Source of the DNA: Campylobacter concisus
GTDB taxonomy: Bacteria; Campylobacterota; Campylobacteria; Campylobacterales; Campylobacteraceae
Assembly: GCF_003048835.2 (NCBI RefSeq)
Contig: NZ_CP060705.1
Coordinates: forward strand, 1,488,001 to 1,552,000
Length of the DNA stretch: 64,000 nt
Direction of reading: 5' to 3'
Part shown: positions 8,431 to 18,001 of the stretch, piece by piece
Layout of the letters: each line of letters opens with the position of its first letter
Position numbering within the stretch: the first letter of the stretch is position 1
The notes under the pieces: model-generated
What the model saw: the letters and a program-made list of their open reading frames with translations, nothing else
Database searches by the model: none
What the model was told of the DNA's origin: nothing
Translations under genes and position numbers: made by a program

Positions 8431-9513
8431 TTACTTTCTAGCAGCTTTTACCGCTTCAAGTAGCTCTTCAAAGCCTGCTTTACTTGAGTGCTCGACATCT
8501 TTTAGTATCTCGACACCTGCTAAATGTCCCTTATCTTTGTCAGCAAAAATCGCCATAGCCTTATCTAGTCCATGATGGACATTTTCGTGGTGCGCAGCTA
8601 TGCTTGAGAGGGTTCTTGGATCTTTGATGATGGTATTTTTCACATCCTTTTCATACCACTTGCCAAATCTACACTCATGCACGTCTTGAATTTTATTTAT
8701 CTCGCCAAGCAAGACGCCTCGATAGCCATTTAGCTTCATGTTGATGTGATCTATCTTACCGTTGCTTACATTTACTTCGTTTGTGACATTTAGAGCTTGG
8801 TTTAGGATGTTTTGAGTGTTGGCATTTACGCTTGAGATGTTGCCCTCAAAGCCTCCTAAAATTTGCATCGCATTTGCTGAAATTTTAGAGAAACTCTCAC
8901 TCATTTCGATCATCGTGTTCGCACTTTGTTTAAGGCCATTTATATTTACTTCAACTTCAAGTGTCGCCTTTTGCGTGCGCTCAGCAAGTTTTCTAACCTC
9001 ATCTGCAACAACTGCAAAGCCTCGTCCATGCTCGCCCGCACGAGCCGCCTCGATAGCAGCATTTAGCGCTAGCAAATTTGTCTGATCTGAGATGTCTTTT
9101 ATGAGATTTATGATCTCAACGATAGAATTTACGCTTCCATCAAGCGAAGAGGCGTCGTTTGAGAGATCGCCGCTCATCTGGCTCACTTGCTCGATCGAGC
9201 TTAAAATTTCAGCCGTTTGAGACTTTAGCTCGCCTGTTTCTTTGAATGTTTTTTCATTTAAATGGTTTATATTTTCAAGCATTTTTAAATTTTCTTCGAT
9301 GGTTGATTGCAAGAAGTTCATACCATCTTGATAGCTAGTAAGGAGCAAATTTACAGCCTCTTGCTTATCCTTAGCTTGCTCTTTTGGCTCACTAGTTTTG
9401 GCATTTTTTAGCTCATTTTTAAGTGCTAAAATCTCAGCCTTTAAAGCTTCATTTTCTCTTTCTAAAGCTTCATTTTTACTACCAAGCTCTTTATTTTTGC
9501 TGTCAAAAAACAT
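8431..9513 (-). CDS. Soluble methyl-accepting chemotaxis protein with C-terminal CZB zinc domain (TlpD-like)
   Basis: A 360-residue cytosolic chemoreceptor with no transmembrane segment. An N-terminal coiled coil (1-60) leads to the receptor signalling hairpin; the CheA/CheW-contact tip is visible as [20 protein letters not shown] and [16 protein letters not shown] (about 140-175). The last 100 residues are a chemoreceptor zinc-binding (CZB) domain with its ligands in [27 protein letters not shown] and a late VEHSS. Helicobacter TlpD has this architecture and mediates responses to oxidants and low energy; the same sensing role is likely here but not shown. The gene is monocistronic, with its own -10 at 9547-9552 and an AAAGGA site. 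Confidence 0.92.
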   Translation of the reverse strand: MFFDSKNKELGSKNEALERENEALKAEILALKNELKNAKTSEPKEQAKDKQEAVNLLLTSYQDGMNFLQSTIEENLKMLENINHLNEKTFKETGELKSQTAEILSSIEQVSQMSGDLSNDASSLDGSVNSIVEIINLIKDISDQTNLLALNAAIEAARAGEHGRGFAVVADEVRKLAERTQKATLEVEVNINGLKQSANTMIEMSESFSKISANAMQILGGFEGNISSVNANTQNILNQALNVTNEVNVSNGKIDHINMKLNGYRGVLLGEINKIQDVHECRFGKWYEKDVKNTIIKDPRTLSSIAAHHENVHHGLDKAMAIFADKDKGHLAGVEILKDVEHSSKAGFEELLEAVKAARK

Positions 9514-9546
9514 TTTTCATCCTTTAAAATTTGTAAATTACGCGCA

Positions 9547-9552
9547 ATTATA
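9547..9552 (-). promoter_or_regulatory. -10 box TATAAT for the chemoreceptor gene
   Basis: TATAAT on the minus strand lies 34 bases upstream of the ATG at 9513, in the short gap after argH. Confidence 0.5.
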
Positions 9553-9559
9553 ACTCTTT

Positions 9560-10960
9560 TTACTTAAGCCAGTCGTCTAAAATTTGAATTTGCTCTTCAA
9601 CACTTTTATTTGCCGTGCCACCTTTTGAAGTGCGAGCCTCTTTTGAAGCATGAAGATCTAGAAATTTAATGGCATTTTCATCTAAATTTTCATCGACACT
9701 TTTTAGCTGCTCTTTGTTTAGCTCACTTAGGTCAAGCCCCAAGCTTTCAGCCTTTGCCACAGCTTTACCGGTGATAAAGTGCGCCGTTCTAAATGGGATA
9801 TTTTTCTCACGCACTAGATAGTCCGCCAGATCGGTCGCACTTAGATGTCCAGTTTTTGTCGCTTTTAGCATATTTTTTTCATTAAATTTAGCCGTTTTTA
9901 TCATCTCATTTAGGATAGTAGCCGAGCTTAAAATGGTCGCAACGCTGTTAAAAACACCCTCTTTATCTTCCTGCATATCTTTATTGTAAGCAAGTGGCAA
10001 GCCCTTCATCGTAGTTAGCAGCGCTACTAAATTTCCATTTACACGCCCAGTTTTGCCGCGTATAAGCTCGGCGACGTCTGGGTTTTTCTTTTGTGGCATT
10101 ATGGAGCTGCCTGTACTATAAGCGTCGCTAATGCTTACAAAACCAAATTCTTGCGAGCTCCAGAGTATGAGCTCCTCGCAAAGCCTAGAAGCGTGCGTCA
10201 TAAAAACGCTAATGTTAAATAAAATTTCAAGCGCAAAGTCGCGGTCACTCACGCTATCCATCGCATTTTGCGTGCAGTCTGCGAAGCCAAGCTCGCTAGC
10301 CACTATACTCCTATCTATCTTGTGCGGCGTGCCTGCGAGGGCTGCTGAGCCAAGCGGACTTAGGTTGTTTCGCTCGTATGAGCTAACAAATCGCTCAAAA
10401 TCCCTCTTAAACATAAAGGCATACGCTAGCAAATGGTAGCTAAGGCTTACTGGCTGGGCATGCTGAAGGTGCGTGTAGCCTGGCATTAGCGTATCTTTGT
10501 GGTTTTTGGCTAAATTTGTAAGCGTGGCGATGAGCTCTTTTATAAGAGAGGAAATTTCTAAATTTTTCTTCAAAACATAAAATTTAAAGTCAAGTGCGAC
10601 TTGGTCGTTTCTGCTTCTAGCTGTATGTAGTCTGCCGCCAAGCTCAGCTCCGATGATCTGGCTAAGACGCTTTTCAACGGCCATATGGATATCCTCATCC
10701 TCTATCTTAAAAGCAAATTTACCAGCTCTTATCTCAGCCAAAACCTCATCAAGCCCTTTTATGATCGCCTCTGACTCATCTTTTTTTAAAATTCCGCAAA
10801 TCCCAAGCATCTTTGCGTGCGCCTTACTACCAGCGATGTCCTCTTCAAAAAGATTTTTATCAAAATTTATAGAAGCGTTAAATTCCTCGAGCAACTTCGA
10901 GCTAGCCTCGCTAAATCTACCCTCCCACATCTTTTTATGTGCGTTTTCATCTTTTTTCAT
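9560..10960 (-). CDS. argH: Argininosuccinate lyase
   Basis: A 466-residue enzyme splitting argininosuccinate to arginine and fumarate, the last step of arginine synthesis. The fumarase/aspartase superfamily signature [12 protein letters not shown] is present near residue 280, along with the conserved [12 protein letters not shown] near 113 and the HLQHAQPVS block near 160. Length is normal. An AAAGG site precedes the ATG, and a -10-like CATAAT lies at 10974-10979. In C. jejuni argH lies beside pckA and pycB; here those genes are about 9 kb away, so the neighbourhood has been rearranged. Confidence 0.96.
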   Translation of the reverse strand: MKKDENAHKKMWEGRFSEASSKLLEEFNASINFDKNLFEEDIAGSKAHAKMLGICGILKKDESEAIIKGLDEVLAEIRAGKFAFKIEDEDIHMAVEKRLSQIIGAELGGRLHTARSRNDQVALDFKFYVLKKNLEISSLIKELIATLTNLAKNHKDTLMPGYTHLQHAQPVSLSYHLLAYAFMFKRDFERFVSSYERNNLSPLGSAALAGTPHKIDRSIVASELGFADCTQNAMDSVSDRDFALEILFNISVFMTHASRLCEELILWSSQEFGFVSISDAYSTGSSIMPQKKNPDVAELIRGKTGRVNGNLVALLTTMKGLPLAYNKDMQEDKEGVFNSVATILSSATILNEMIKTAKFNEKNMLKATKTGHLSATDLADYLVREKNIPFRTAHFITGKAVAKAESLGLDLSELNKEQLKSVDENLDENAIKFLDLHASKEARTSKGGTANKSVEEQIQILDDWLK

Positions 10961-11169
10961 AGCTTTGCCTTTGATTATGATTTATTTTGCGTGATTTTAA
11001 CAAAATGGTGCTTAACTAGGCTTTTACGAGCATTTTAAAAATAAATTTTTTGCTCAAAAAAGGGAAATGTAATATAAAAATTATGCTAGAGTAGTAAAAA
11101 AGTTATATATATAATTTACATTTAAGGTTATTAAAATATAATTCGCCCAGCAACTTTTTAAAAACTATT

Positions 11170-11196
11170 TCAAGTTTTTTGATTTATTGCCGATAT
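11170..11196 (+). promoter_or_regulatory. Sigma28 (FliA) promoter
   Basis: TCAAGTTT (11170-11177) and GCCGATAT (11189-11196) are 11 bases apart, matching the FliA consensus TAAAGTTT-N11-GCCGATAA almost exactly. A possible housekeeping TATAAT also lies at 11137-11142. The promoter faces the small coiled-coil gene at 11236. Confidence 0.8.
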
Positions 11197-11235
11197 AGTT
11201 ATAAATGAAGAAATAAACTAAAAAGGAAGGACGAT

Positions 11236-11619
11236 ATGCAAATAGATGCAAATATGAACTCAAATGTTTTCTATCATAACGGCTACACATCTATATCATC
11301 AAGTAGCGCTAAAACTAGCATATTAGTATCTTCTGGCTATGGTACAAAAGATATCGTTAGAAGTAATGATGTGCATGTTGAACAAAGAGAAGAAGTTAGA
11401 CAAAAACCTACAATTATTAGAAAAGAAGATGTCACAGAGTTACAAAAAAATTTAGAAAAATTACAAGATCAAAGAAGCGATATAGCTGATCAAATTTCAA
11501 GCATCCAGCACCTGAAAGATCGTGATTCTATGCAGATGCTTCATCATCTAAATTTAGAACAATCAAGCATTCAGAATAACATTTTAAGTATTAAAACTCA
11601 GATGACAGAAATGGTATAG
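11236..11619 (+). CDS. Small coiled-coil protein, predicted flagellar-regulon member
   Basis: A 127-residue protein, family not recognised. There is no signal peptide. Residues 1-45 are Ser/Thr/Asn-rich and likely disordered, which would suit a flagellar export signal. Residues 68-122 form a strongly predicted coiled coil (EDVTELQKNLEKLQDQ and onward). It has an AAGGAAGG site and a near-consensus sigma28 promoter 40-66 bases upstream, so it is probably expressed with late flagellar genes. It stands alone between argH and the convergent copper operon. Possible roles include an exported filament-associated protein or a chaperone; neither can be decided from sequence. Confidence 0.8.
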   Translation: MQIDANMNSNVFYHNGYTSISSSSAKTSILVSSGYGTKDIVRSNDVHVEQREEVRQKPTIIRKEDVTELQKNLEKLQDQRSDIADQISSIQHLKDRDSMQMLHHLNLEQSSIQNNILSIKTQMTEMV

Positions 11620-11635
11620 GCTTAAGACTAAGCCT
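11618..11635. terminator. Hairpin between convergent genes
   Basis: A 7-bp stem, aggctta/taagcct, with an AGAC loop overlaps the stop codons of both converging genes. There is no U-tract on either strand, so termination would be weak or factor-assisted. Confidence 0.4.
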
Positions 11636-12167
11636 TACCGATAATAGTTTTTAAAACCAAACAAAAATCCTCTAAAAAGTATCCCATTGACTTATAGAAG
11701 TTACTGCTAGCGTTTTGCTCAAGCTCTTTTGCAAGTTGCTCGGCATATGGCAAGAAAAAAGAGAGGCTAAAAGCAGCAAGAAGCTGCATAGACTCTTTTG
11801 TCGCCTCTTTTTTTAAGATATTTGCTATCAAAATGAGCTGATTTGAGATGCTATCAACCTCGCCCATTTTTGGCTCAAAATTTATAGCTTTATAAAATTG
11901 CGCCAAATCATCTTTTGCACTTGAAAAATAGTAGCTTGCTTCAAATTTTGCCTTTAAAATGACAAAATCATCACACAAGGCCGCACTACTCTCATCTTTG
12001 ATAAATTTAGCGTAAAGCTCATTTCCTTTTACGTTCGCATCACTCTTTGTCTGCGTTATCCACGCACTTGTCTTTTTGATACGCATAAAAGATGAGACGC
12101 CCAAGATGCCATTAAAATTTGTAGCAAGTGCAGCCGCTACGACGCTGTAAAGCTCTCCAAGTCTCAA
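11628..12167 (-). CDS. Possible TorD-like chaperone at end of copper operon
   Basis: A 179-residue, all-helical protein without membrane segments. The C-terminal stretch (AAFSLSFFLPYAEQLAKEL and NFYKSMGYFLEDFC) resembles the TorD/DmsD pattern in which a hydrophobic helix, then an Ala-x-x-x-FY-x-x-hydrophobic helix, line the signal-peptide-binding face; the classical HLxxW motif is degenerate. It starts at a TTG (12167) two bases after the copA stop, so it is coupled to copA. If it is a redox-enzyme chaperone it may serve a Tat substrate encoded elsewhere. Confidence in the gene is high and in the family only moderate. Confidence 0.6.
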   Translation of the reverse strand: MRLGELYSVVAAALATNFNGILGVSSFMRIKKTSAWITQTKSDANVKGNELYAKFIKDESSAALCDDFVILKAKFEASYYFSSAKDDLAQFYKAINFEPKMGEVDSISNQLILIANILKKEATKESMQLLAAFSLSFFLPYAEQLAKELEQNASSNFYKSMGYFLEDFCLVLKTIIGKA

Positions 12168-12169
12168 AT

Positions 12170-14347
12170 TTAGTCCTTAAGCTTCAAATATCTAAGTCTA
12201 AGCGCATTTAGCACGACAGTGACCGAGCTTAAGCACATCGCCATAGAGCCATAAACTGGGCTTAAAAGCAGCCCAAATACCGGATAGAGCACGCCAGCAG
12301 CCACTGGTATGCAAATGGCGTTATACATAAATGCCCAAAACAAATTCTCTTTTATGTTAGCAATAGTCGCATTTGCAAGTTTTACAAGCCCGCTCACGCC
12401 ACGCAAGTCATTTTTTACAAGCACGATATCGCCTGCGCCTTTAGCGATGTCTGAGCCTGAGTTCATAGCGATGCCAACACTTGCTTCTTTAAGCGATGGC
12501 GAGTCGTTTATGCCATCTCCCACGAAGATCACGCCACCTCGGCTCATTAGCTCTTTTACCTTGTTAAATTTATCCTCAGGTAGCATATTTGCGTAGTATT
12601 CACTCACATTTAGCTTGCTAGCGATATTTGCCACTACTTTTTTATCGTCACCTGATAGGATCACACTTTGTAAATTTAACCTTGAAAGCTCGTTTATAAC
12701 GCTATTTGCTTCATTTTTTAGCTCATCGCTTAGCGTTAAAAAGCCACTAAATTTTTTATTTAGCGCACAAAGTATGACGCCACTTCCATCACTTGTAGCC
12801 TCTTTTATCGCTTTACTATCAGCTTCATTTAGCAAGATATTGTTTGCTGCAAGCAGTTTTTCGTTGCCTATTATTATCTTTTCACTCTCATCTTCATAGA
12901 CGATGCCTTGACCAACTACATTTTGAAATTTGCCATTTAGCTTTTGTAAATTTATGCAATTTTGTTTTGCATATCTTACGATCGCTTTTGAGATCGGATG
13001 CTCGCTTAAATTTTCAGCAGATGCCACTAGCTCTAACTCTTTTTCACTCAAATTTGAGCTTTTGACGCTGATTAACCCCTTACTTAGCGTGCCAGTTTTA
13101 TCAAATGCTACAAATTTAGCATCTTTTACAAGCTCCAAAACCTCTGGATTTTTCACCAAAATCCCAGCTTTTGCACCACGCGAGAGGGAGCTTACGATTG
13201 CTATTGGCGTGGCAAGTCCTAGTGCGCATGGGCATGAGATGATAAGCACGCAGATCGCGCTAGAGATCGCATAGGCGAAATTTCCACTAAAGATTATCCA
13301 TATTAAAAATGTAAGAACTGAGATCGCCACGACACTTGGCACAAAGATGTTTGCTATCTTATCAGCCAAACGTCCGATAGGCATCTTTTTAGAGCTAGCG
13401 TCGCTTAGTAGGCTTAAAATTTGAGATAGCAAGCTCTCGTAAGAACTCTTTGTCACCTTGACGCTTATGTAGCCATTTGTGTTTAGAGTGCCGGCAAATA
13501 CGCTATCTCCCACCTCTTTATAAACTGGCAAGCTCTCTCCTGTAAGCATAGAAGCATCTATCTCAGCACCGCCTTGGACTATCACGCCATCACTTGGGAT
13601 GTTGTAGCCATTTTTTACGATGACGATGTCGCCTACTTTTAGCTCATTTACATTTACCTCTTTGCTCTGTCCATCTGGCATGACCAAAAAGGCGGTCTTT
13701 GGTGAAATTTTAAGTAGTGTCTTTAGGTAGTCGCCTGCCTTTGCCTTTGAGCGCTCTTCAAGATACTTGCCAAGCAAAACAAAGGCTATTATCATCGCTG
13801 CACCTGAGACATAGACATTTTTTAGATCATCTGGGATGAAATTAGAAAAGATCACAACAAAAAGCGAGTATAAAAACGCACTGCCGCTTCCAAGAGCTAC
13901 AAGCACGTTCATATCGTAGTTTTTATTTTTAACAGCCTCTATGGCGTGAGCAAAGAAGTCTTTGCCACTAAAAGCTAGCACCAAAAACGCTAAAACTAGC
14001 ATGAGTAAATTTACTAGCACGCTGTGAGGCGCGAACATCTCAAGCGCCATTATCACGATGCTTGCGATAAATGCAAATATAAATTTTTTTCTTATCGAGG
14101 TTATATGCTCGTCTCTTTTGGCTTCGAATTCATCAATATTTGTCGCCACAAAGTAGCCAAGCTTCTTTATCTTTTGCTCTAAAGCTTCACGCACGCTGGC
14201 GTCTTTTAGGACAAACTCACCGCTTGCGTTTGCAAAATTTACATTTGCTTCAAGCACCCCATCTATCTTTTTAGAAACCTTCTCGATAGCGTTTGAGCAA
14301 TTTACGCAGCTCATTCCCGCTATATTTAGCTTGACTTTTAAAGGCAT
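12170..14347 (-). CDS. copA: Copper-exporting P1B-type ATPase
   Basis: A 725-residue P-type ATPase. The N-terminal heavy-metal domain carries the GMSCVNC ligand site (residues 10-17). Membrane segments follow, with the CPC translocation motif in SCPCALGLATP (near 370). The phosphorylation site is DKTGTLSKG (near 415), then the nucleotide-domain HP motif (SEHPISKA), and the hinge is VGDGINDSPSL. CPC plus the C-terminal membrane residues place it in the Cu(I) group, exporting copper from cytosol to periplasm. It follows copZ after one base and precedes the TorD-like gene. Confidence 0.96.
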   Translation of the reverse strand: MPLKVKLNIAGMSCVNCSNAIEKVSKKIDGVLEANVNFANASGEFVLKDASVREALEQKIKKLGYFVATNIDEFEAKRDEHITSIRKKFIFAFIASIVIMALEMFAPHSVLVNLLMLVLAFLVLAFSGKDFFAHAIEAVKNKNYDMNVLVALGSGSAFLYSLFVVIFSNFIPDDLKNVYVSGAAMIIAFVLLGKYLEERSKAKAGDYLKTLLKISPKTAFLVMPDGQSKEVNVNELKVGDIVIVKNGYNIPSDGVIVQGGAEIDASMLTGESLPVYKEVGDSVFAGTLNTNGYISVKVTKSSYESLLSQILSLLSDASSKKMPIGRLADKIANIFVPSVVAISVLTFLIWIIFSGNFAYAISSAICVLIISCPCALGLATPIAIVSSLSRGAKAGILVKNPEVLELVKDAKFVAFDKTGTLSKGLISVKSSNLSEKELELVASAENLSEHPISKAIVRYAKQNCINLQKLNGKFQNVVGQGIVYEDESEKIIIGNEKLLAANNILLNEADSKAIKEATSDGSGVILCALNKKFSGFLTLSDELKNEANSVINELSRLNLQSVILSGDDKKVVANIASKLNVSEYYANMLPEDKFNKVKELMSRGGVIFVGDGINDSPSLKEASVGIAMNSGSDIAKGAGDIVLVKNDLRGVSGLVKLANATIANIKENLFWAFMYNAICIPVAAGVLYPVFGLLLSPVYGSMAMCLSSVTVVLNALRLRYLKLKD

Positions 14348-14348
14348 A

Positions 14349-14552
14349 TCAAAGCTCTTTTATAACGTCAAATCCCAGATCAGCCATTTCTGATTTAAAT
14401 TTCTCTACATCGCCATCTTTTATATCAACGCTTACTTGTCTTGGCTCTTTGCTAAGATCGACTTTTATCTCGCCAAAGTCATCCTCAAGTGCGTTTTTTA
14501 TGGTGTTTGCGCAGTTTTGGCAATGCACGTTATTTACCTCAAATGTTTTCAT
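14349..14552 (-). CDS. copZ: Copper chaperone CopZ/CopP (HMA domain)
   Basis: A 67-residue single heavy-metal-associated domain of babbab type with the ligand motif VHCQNC (residues 9-14) in place of the usual MxCxxC. It delivers Cu(I) to CopA, which is encoded one base downstream. Its ATG overlaps the end of the acetyltransferase gene by 4 nt. Confidence 0.93.
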   Translation of the reverse strand: MKTFEVNNVHCQNCANTIKNALEDDFGEIKVDLSKEPRQVSVDIKDGDVEKFKSEMADLGFDVIKEL

Positions 14553-15103
14553 ATTATCTCCTTTATCATGTGGTTGTATTCGTGTAAATTTATGATCTTT
14601 TTGGTGTTAAATTTAAAGCCAAGGCTCTCGTAAAATTTACGAACTTTTGGCTTATTTATATCAACTATCAGCGAGACCTTTTTATGTCCTAGCTCTTTTG
14701 CTTTGGCAAATGAGTGCAAGATAAGCTCTTTTGCAAGACCTTGGCCTCTAAATTTCTCATCCACTGCGATGCTATCTATATAAAACTCATCGTCAAAGCA
14801 CTCTTTTTCTACCTTGGCATCTTTGCCAAGCGCCTTTAGATGCTGAGAAATTTCTCTATCAAACTGCCACGCGTCGCCACCAAAATAAGCACACATAGCA
14901 GCAATGATATGCTCGTCACGCCTATAGACATAGACATTTTTATAGCTAAGTCTGTTTGTCTCGCTTTGAAAAAATTTCTCTAAAATTTCATCGCTTTTTG
15001 CAGGATCGTCGTAGCCACTTAGCTTGTAGGCGATATCCTCCATCGCTAAATTTAGTAGTTTTATGCAGATTTTTGCATCTTGTTTTTGAGCATTTTTTAT
15101 CAT
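14549..15103 (-). CDS. GNAT-family N-acetyltransferase
   Basis: A 184-residue GNAT protein. The acetyl-CoA-binding motif A is visible as SIAVDEKFRGQGLAKELI (about 113-130, R/QxxGxG/A type), followed by KVSLIVDINKPKVRKFYESLGF (motif B). Acceptor substrate unknown. It is the first gene of the copZ-copA unit, with a 4-nt overlap into copZ. A minus-strand TATAAT at 15111-15116 ends only 7 bases before the ATG and there is no ribosome-binding site, so the transcript may be leaderless (see findings). Confidence 0.88.
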   Translation of the reverse strand: MIKNAQKQDAKICIKLLNLAMEDIAYKLSGYDDPAKSDEILEKFFQSETNRLSYKNVYVYRRDEHIIAAMCAYFGGDAWQFDREISQHLKALGKDAKVEKECFDDEFYIDSIAVDEKFRGQGLAKELILHSFAKAKELGHKKVSLIVDINKPKVRKFYESLGFKFNTKKIINLHEYNHMIKEII

Positions 15104-15110
15104 GAGTATG

Positions 15111-15116
15111 ATTATA
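15111..15116 (-). promoter_or_regulatory. -10 box TATAAT giving a probable leaderless start
   Basis: TATAAT is followed by CATACTC and then the ATG of the acetyltransferase. With normal spacing, transcription would start at or within a base or two of that ATG. Confidence 0.5.
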
Positions 15117-15221
15117 TGCCTTTAGCTTAAATTTTTACCAAATATTATTTTCAAATTTGCAAATTATGCACTTTAACAGGCAAACTAAAAATGTTTTAAA
15201 AAAGTATAAAATTTTTTTAGT

Positions 15222-15227
15222 TATAAT
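15222..15227 (+). promoter_or_regulatory. -10 box TATAAT for yebC-ppiB
   Basis: TATAAT lies within an AT-rich Campylobacter-type promoter, 27 bases before the yebC ATG, which is preceded by AAGGA. Confidence 0.6.
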
Positions 15228-15254
15228 CCGTAAAAAATTTATTTAAGGATATTT

Positions 15255-15962
15255 ATGGGACGAGCATTTGAGTACCGAAGAGCAGCAAAAGAAGCTAGAT
15301 GGGATAAGATGAGCAAGGTATTTCCAAAACTTTCAAAGGCTATAACAGTAGCGGCAAAAGATGGCGGATGTGATCCGGATATGAACCCAAAACTTCGTGC
15401 AGCCATCGCAGCAGCAAAAGCTGAAAATATGCCAAAAGACAACATCGATGCGGCTATAAAAAGAGCAAATGGCAAAGATAGTGCAGATATCAAGACTATC
15501 TTTTATGACGGCAAAGCGGCTCACGGCGTGCAAATCATCGTCGAGTGCGCTACTGACAACCCAACAAGAACAGTCGCAAATGTAAAAGCGATATTTAGCA
15601 AAAATGGCGGAGAAATTTTACCAAGCGGCAGCCTTAGCTTTATGTTTACAAGAAAGAGCGTTTTTGAGCTTGAAAAACCAAGCGCAGATGTCGAAGAGAT
15701 CGAGCTTGAGCTGATAGACTACGGCCTAAGCGATATCGAAGCTGACGATGATACGCTATATGTTTATGGCGACTATGCAAATTTTGGCACACTACATGAA
15801 GGGATAGAAAAGCTAAATTTAGTAGTTAAAAAAGCTTCACTTCAATACCTACCAAACCAAGCTGTAAATTTAGACGAAGAGCAGATGCTTGAGGTCGAGA
15901 AGCTTCTTGATAAGCTAGAAGACGATGACGACGTTCAAGCAGTTTATACAAATATAGAGTAA
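15255..15962 (+). CDS. yebC: YebC/PmpR-family protein
   Basis: A 235-residue YebC protein of the epsilonproteobacterial type, beginning [20 protein letters not shown] rather than the MAGHSKWANIKHRK start of other bacteria. The core blocks [41 protein letters not shown] and [14 protein letters not shown] are all present. The family was described as a transcription regulator and more recently as a translation factor relieving ribosome stalling at difficult sequences. It is first in a yebC-ppiB unit, with a 12-base gap to ppiB. Confidence 0.93.
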   Translation: MGRAFEYRRAAKEARWDKMSKVFPKLSKAITVAAKDGGCDPDMNPKLRAAIAAAKAENMPKDNIDAAIKRANGKDSADIKTIFYDGKAAHGVQIIVECATDNPTRTVANVKAIFSKNGGEILPSGSLSFMFTRKSVFELEKPSADVEEIELELIDYGLSDIEADDDTLYVYGDYANFGTLHEGIEKLNLVVKKASLQYLPNQAVNLDEEQMLEVEKLLDKLEDDDDVQAVYTNIE

Positions 15963-15974
15963 AAAAGGAGATAC

Positions 15975-16469
15975 ATGCGTTTTGATGAGTTAAAAGTTTA
16001 TGATATAAATTTAGACGAGCTTAAAAAAGATAAATTTGCAGTTTTAGAGACAGACAAAGGCGAGATAAGACTTGAGCTTTTTGCCGAGGAAGCGCCGCAA
16101 GCTGTTGCAAATTTTGTCCATTTGATAAAAACAGGCTTTTATAATGGCCTAAATTTCCACAGAGTTATACCAAATTTCGTCATCCAAGGCGGCTGCCCAA
16201 ACGGCACAGGCACAGGCGGTCCTGGCTGGAGGATAAAATGCGAATGCGATAATCAAAAGGTAAAGCACGAGCGTGGCAGCCTTAGCATGGCTCACGCAGG
16301 TCGCGACACTGGCGGATCGCAGTTTTTCATCTGCCACAGCAAGCAACCTCATCTTGACAGCGTGCATACAGTCTTTGGAAAGTGCACTGATGACGAGAGC
16401 TTAAAGGTACTTGATGCTATCAAGCAAGGCGACAAGATCCTCTCAGCAGAGATCAAGCAGAACCTATAA
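15975..16469 (+). CDS. ppiB: Cyclophilin-type peptidyl-prolyl isomerase
   Basis: A 164-residue cytosolic cyclophilin. Catalytic and binding residues are visible in [20 protein letters not shown] (Arg of FHR), [37 protein letters not shown] and LDSVHTVFG. No signal peptide is present. An AAAAAGGAG site precedes the ATG. It lies between yebC and a dicarboxylate symporter with short gaps. Confidence 0.93.
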   Translation: MRFDELKVYDINLDELKKDKFAVLETDKGEIRLELFAEEAPQAVANFVHLIKTGFYNGLNFHRVIPNFVIQGGCPNGTGTGGPGWRIKCECDNQKVKHERGSLSMAHAGRDTGGSQFFICHSKQPHLDSVHTVFGKCTDDESLKVLDAIKQGDKILSAEIKQNL

Positions 16470-16480
16470 AAGGGGGATTT

Positions 16481-17836
16481 ATGGATAGTGCAAAAACGCA
16501 AAAAAGTCTCTTTGTGAGGCTATTTACCAATCTCGCCATTTGGGTTGTGATAGGTATAGTTGGCGGTGTTATTGTCGGTATGGTGGCACCTGAGCTTGGC
16601 ATAGCGAGCAAGCCAGGCATTGATTATTTTATAAAAGCCCTTAAAATTTTAATCGGCCCTATCATCTTTTTAACGATCGTTTCAGGCATCGTCGGACTTG
16701 AGAGCTTAAAAGATCTTGGCACTATCGGACTTAAGGCGTTTATCTACTTTGAGATAGTTAGCACGCTCGCTCTTGCTGTTGGTATCATCTTTGGCGAGAC
16801 GCTTCGTCCGGGGCACGGCATGAACCTTGACTACACTCAGCTTGATGCCTCAAGTGTTGCTAAATTTACATCTCAAGCTGGCAACATGGACGCAAATAGC
16901 GGCTTTTTAGCGCATACGCTTCATCTTTTAAGAGGCGCTGTGCCAGTAGATGACATCTTCCCTTACGTGCATATACTTGATCCATTTATAAAGTCAAACA
17001 CACTTCAAGTGCTTTTCATGGCGATAGTCGTTGCCATCGTGCTTTCGCTACTTGCTCATGATAAAAAGCAAGCTTGTCTAAAACCGCTTGAATTTATCCA
17101 GCACTACGTCTTAAAGCTACTTACTTGGCTTATGCTATTTAGCCCAGTGGCAGCCTTTTCAGCGATGGCTTATTTGATCGGTAAATTTGGCATCGGAACG
17201 CTTCTTGGTATGATGGAGCTTCTTGTTGTTATGGCACTTGCGAGCTGCTTTTTCATCTTTGTCGTACTTGGCATCATTTGCTACTTTGCCAAAGTCAATG
17301 TCTTTAAATTTATGCGCTTTATCTCAAAAGAGGTCTTGGTCGTTTTTGCGACAAGCTCGAGCGAGACAGCCCTTGCACCACTTATGCAAAAGCTAGAAGC
17401 AGCTGGCATAAATAGAGGCGCAGTTGGCCTTATAATCCCAACTGGCTACTCATTTAACCTTGACTGCACCAACATCTATCTAAGCTTAAGCGTTATCTTC
17501 TTAGCGCAAGCCTTCAACATCCCGCTAAGTTTTGAGCACCTAATAAGCATACTAATCGTGCTAATGATCACAAGCAAAGGCGCTGTTGGCGTTACAGGAT
17601 CTGGCTTTGTCGTCCTTGCTGGCACATTAAGCGCACTTCCAAGCACTGGCATACCAGTCGTCACCGTAGCTGTGCTACTTGGCGTTGATAAATTTATGTC
17701 AGAGATGCGTGCTGTTGGTAACCTTTGCGGTAATGCCGTTGGCTGCATGATCGTATCTATCTGGGATAAAAAGGTCGATATGGAGAAATTTAGATACGCA
17801 CTAGATCATCCAGACGAATTTCACTTCCACTCATAA
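16481..17836 (+). CDS. dctA: Dicarboxylate/amino acid:cation symporter (DAACS family)
   Basis: A 451-residue glutamate-transporter-fold protein. The hallmark reentrant-loop motif SSSETALAPLM (near 285), the NLDCTNIYLSLSVIFLAQAF segment (TM7) and the second hairpin KGAVGVTGSGFVVLAGTLSA are present. It takes up C4-dicarboxylates, aspartate or glutamate with H+ or Na+. The assignment to DctA rather than GltP is less certain. It follows ppiB after 11 bases with its own AAAGGGGG site and ends at a strong terminator (17848-17870). Confidence 0.88.
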   Translation: MDSAKTQKSLFVRLFTNLAIWVVIGIVGGVIVGMVAPELGIASKPGIDYFIKALKILIGPIIFLTIVSGIVGLESLKDLGTIGLKAFIYFEIVSTLALAVGIIFGETLRPGHGMNLDYTQLDASSVAKFTSQAGNMDANSGFLAHTLHLLRGAVPVDDIFPYVHILDPFIKSNTLQVLFMAIVVAIVLSLLAHDKKQACLKPLEFIQHYVLKLLTWLMLFSPVAAFSAMAYLIGKFGIGTLLGMMELLVVMALASCFFIFVVLGIICYFAKVNVFKFMRFISKEVLVVFATSSSETALAPLMQKLEAAGINRGAVGLIIPTGYSFNLDCTNIYLSLSVIFLAQAFNIPLSFEHLISILIVLMITSKGAVGVTGSGFVVLAGTLSALPSTGIPVVTVAVLLGVDKFMSEMRAVGNLCGNAVGCMIVSIWDKKVDMEKFRYALDHPDEFHFHS

Positions 17837-17847
17837 TAGAATTTTTT

Positions 17848-17870
17848 AAGGGGCAAATCGCCCCTTTTTA
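17848..17870 (+). terminator. Intrinsic terminator after the symporter
   Basis: A 7-bp GC-rich stem, aaggggc...gcccctt, with a 5-base loop is followed by TTTTA. Confidence 0.8.
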
Positions 17871-17968
17871 TCTTAAAATTTACTTCAAAACTTAAAGTGC
17901 TTATCCCCTATTTTTACAATACCCAATGAAAATTTAGAAATTTTATTTTTAAATATAGAAACTAATAT

Positions 17969-17974
17969 TATAAT
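17969..17974 (+). promoter_or_regulatory. -10 box TATAAT for the racemase gene
   Basis: TATAAT lies in an AT-rich stretch 27 bases before the racemase ATG, which is preceded by GGAGGAG. Confidence 0.5.
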
Positions 17975-18001
17975 TATTGAAAATTTTAATTTGGAGGAGT
18001 T

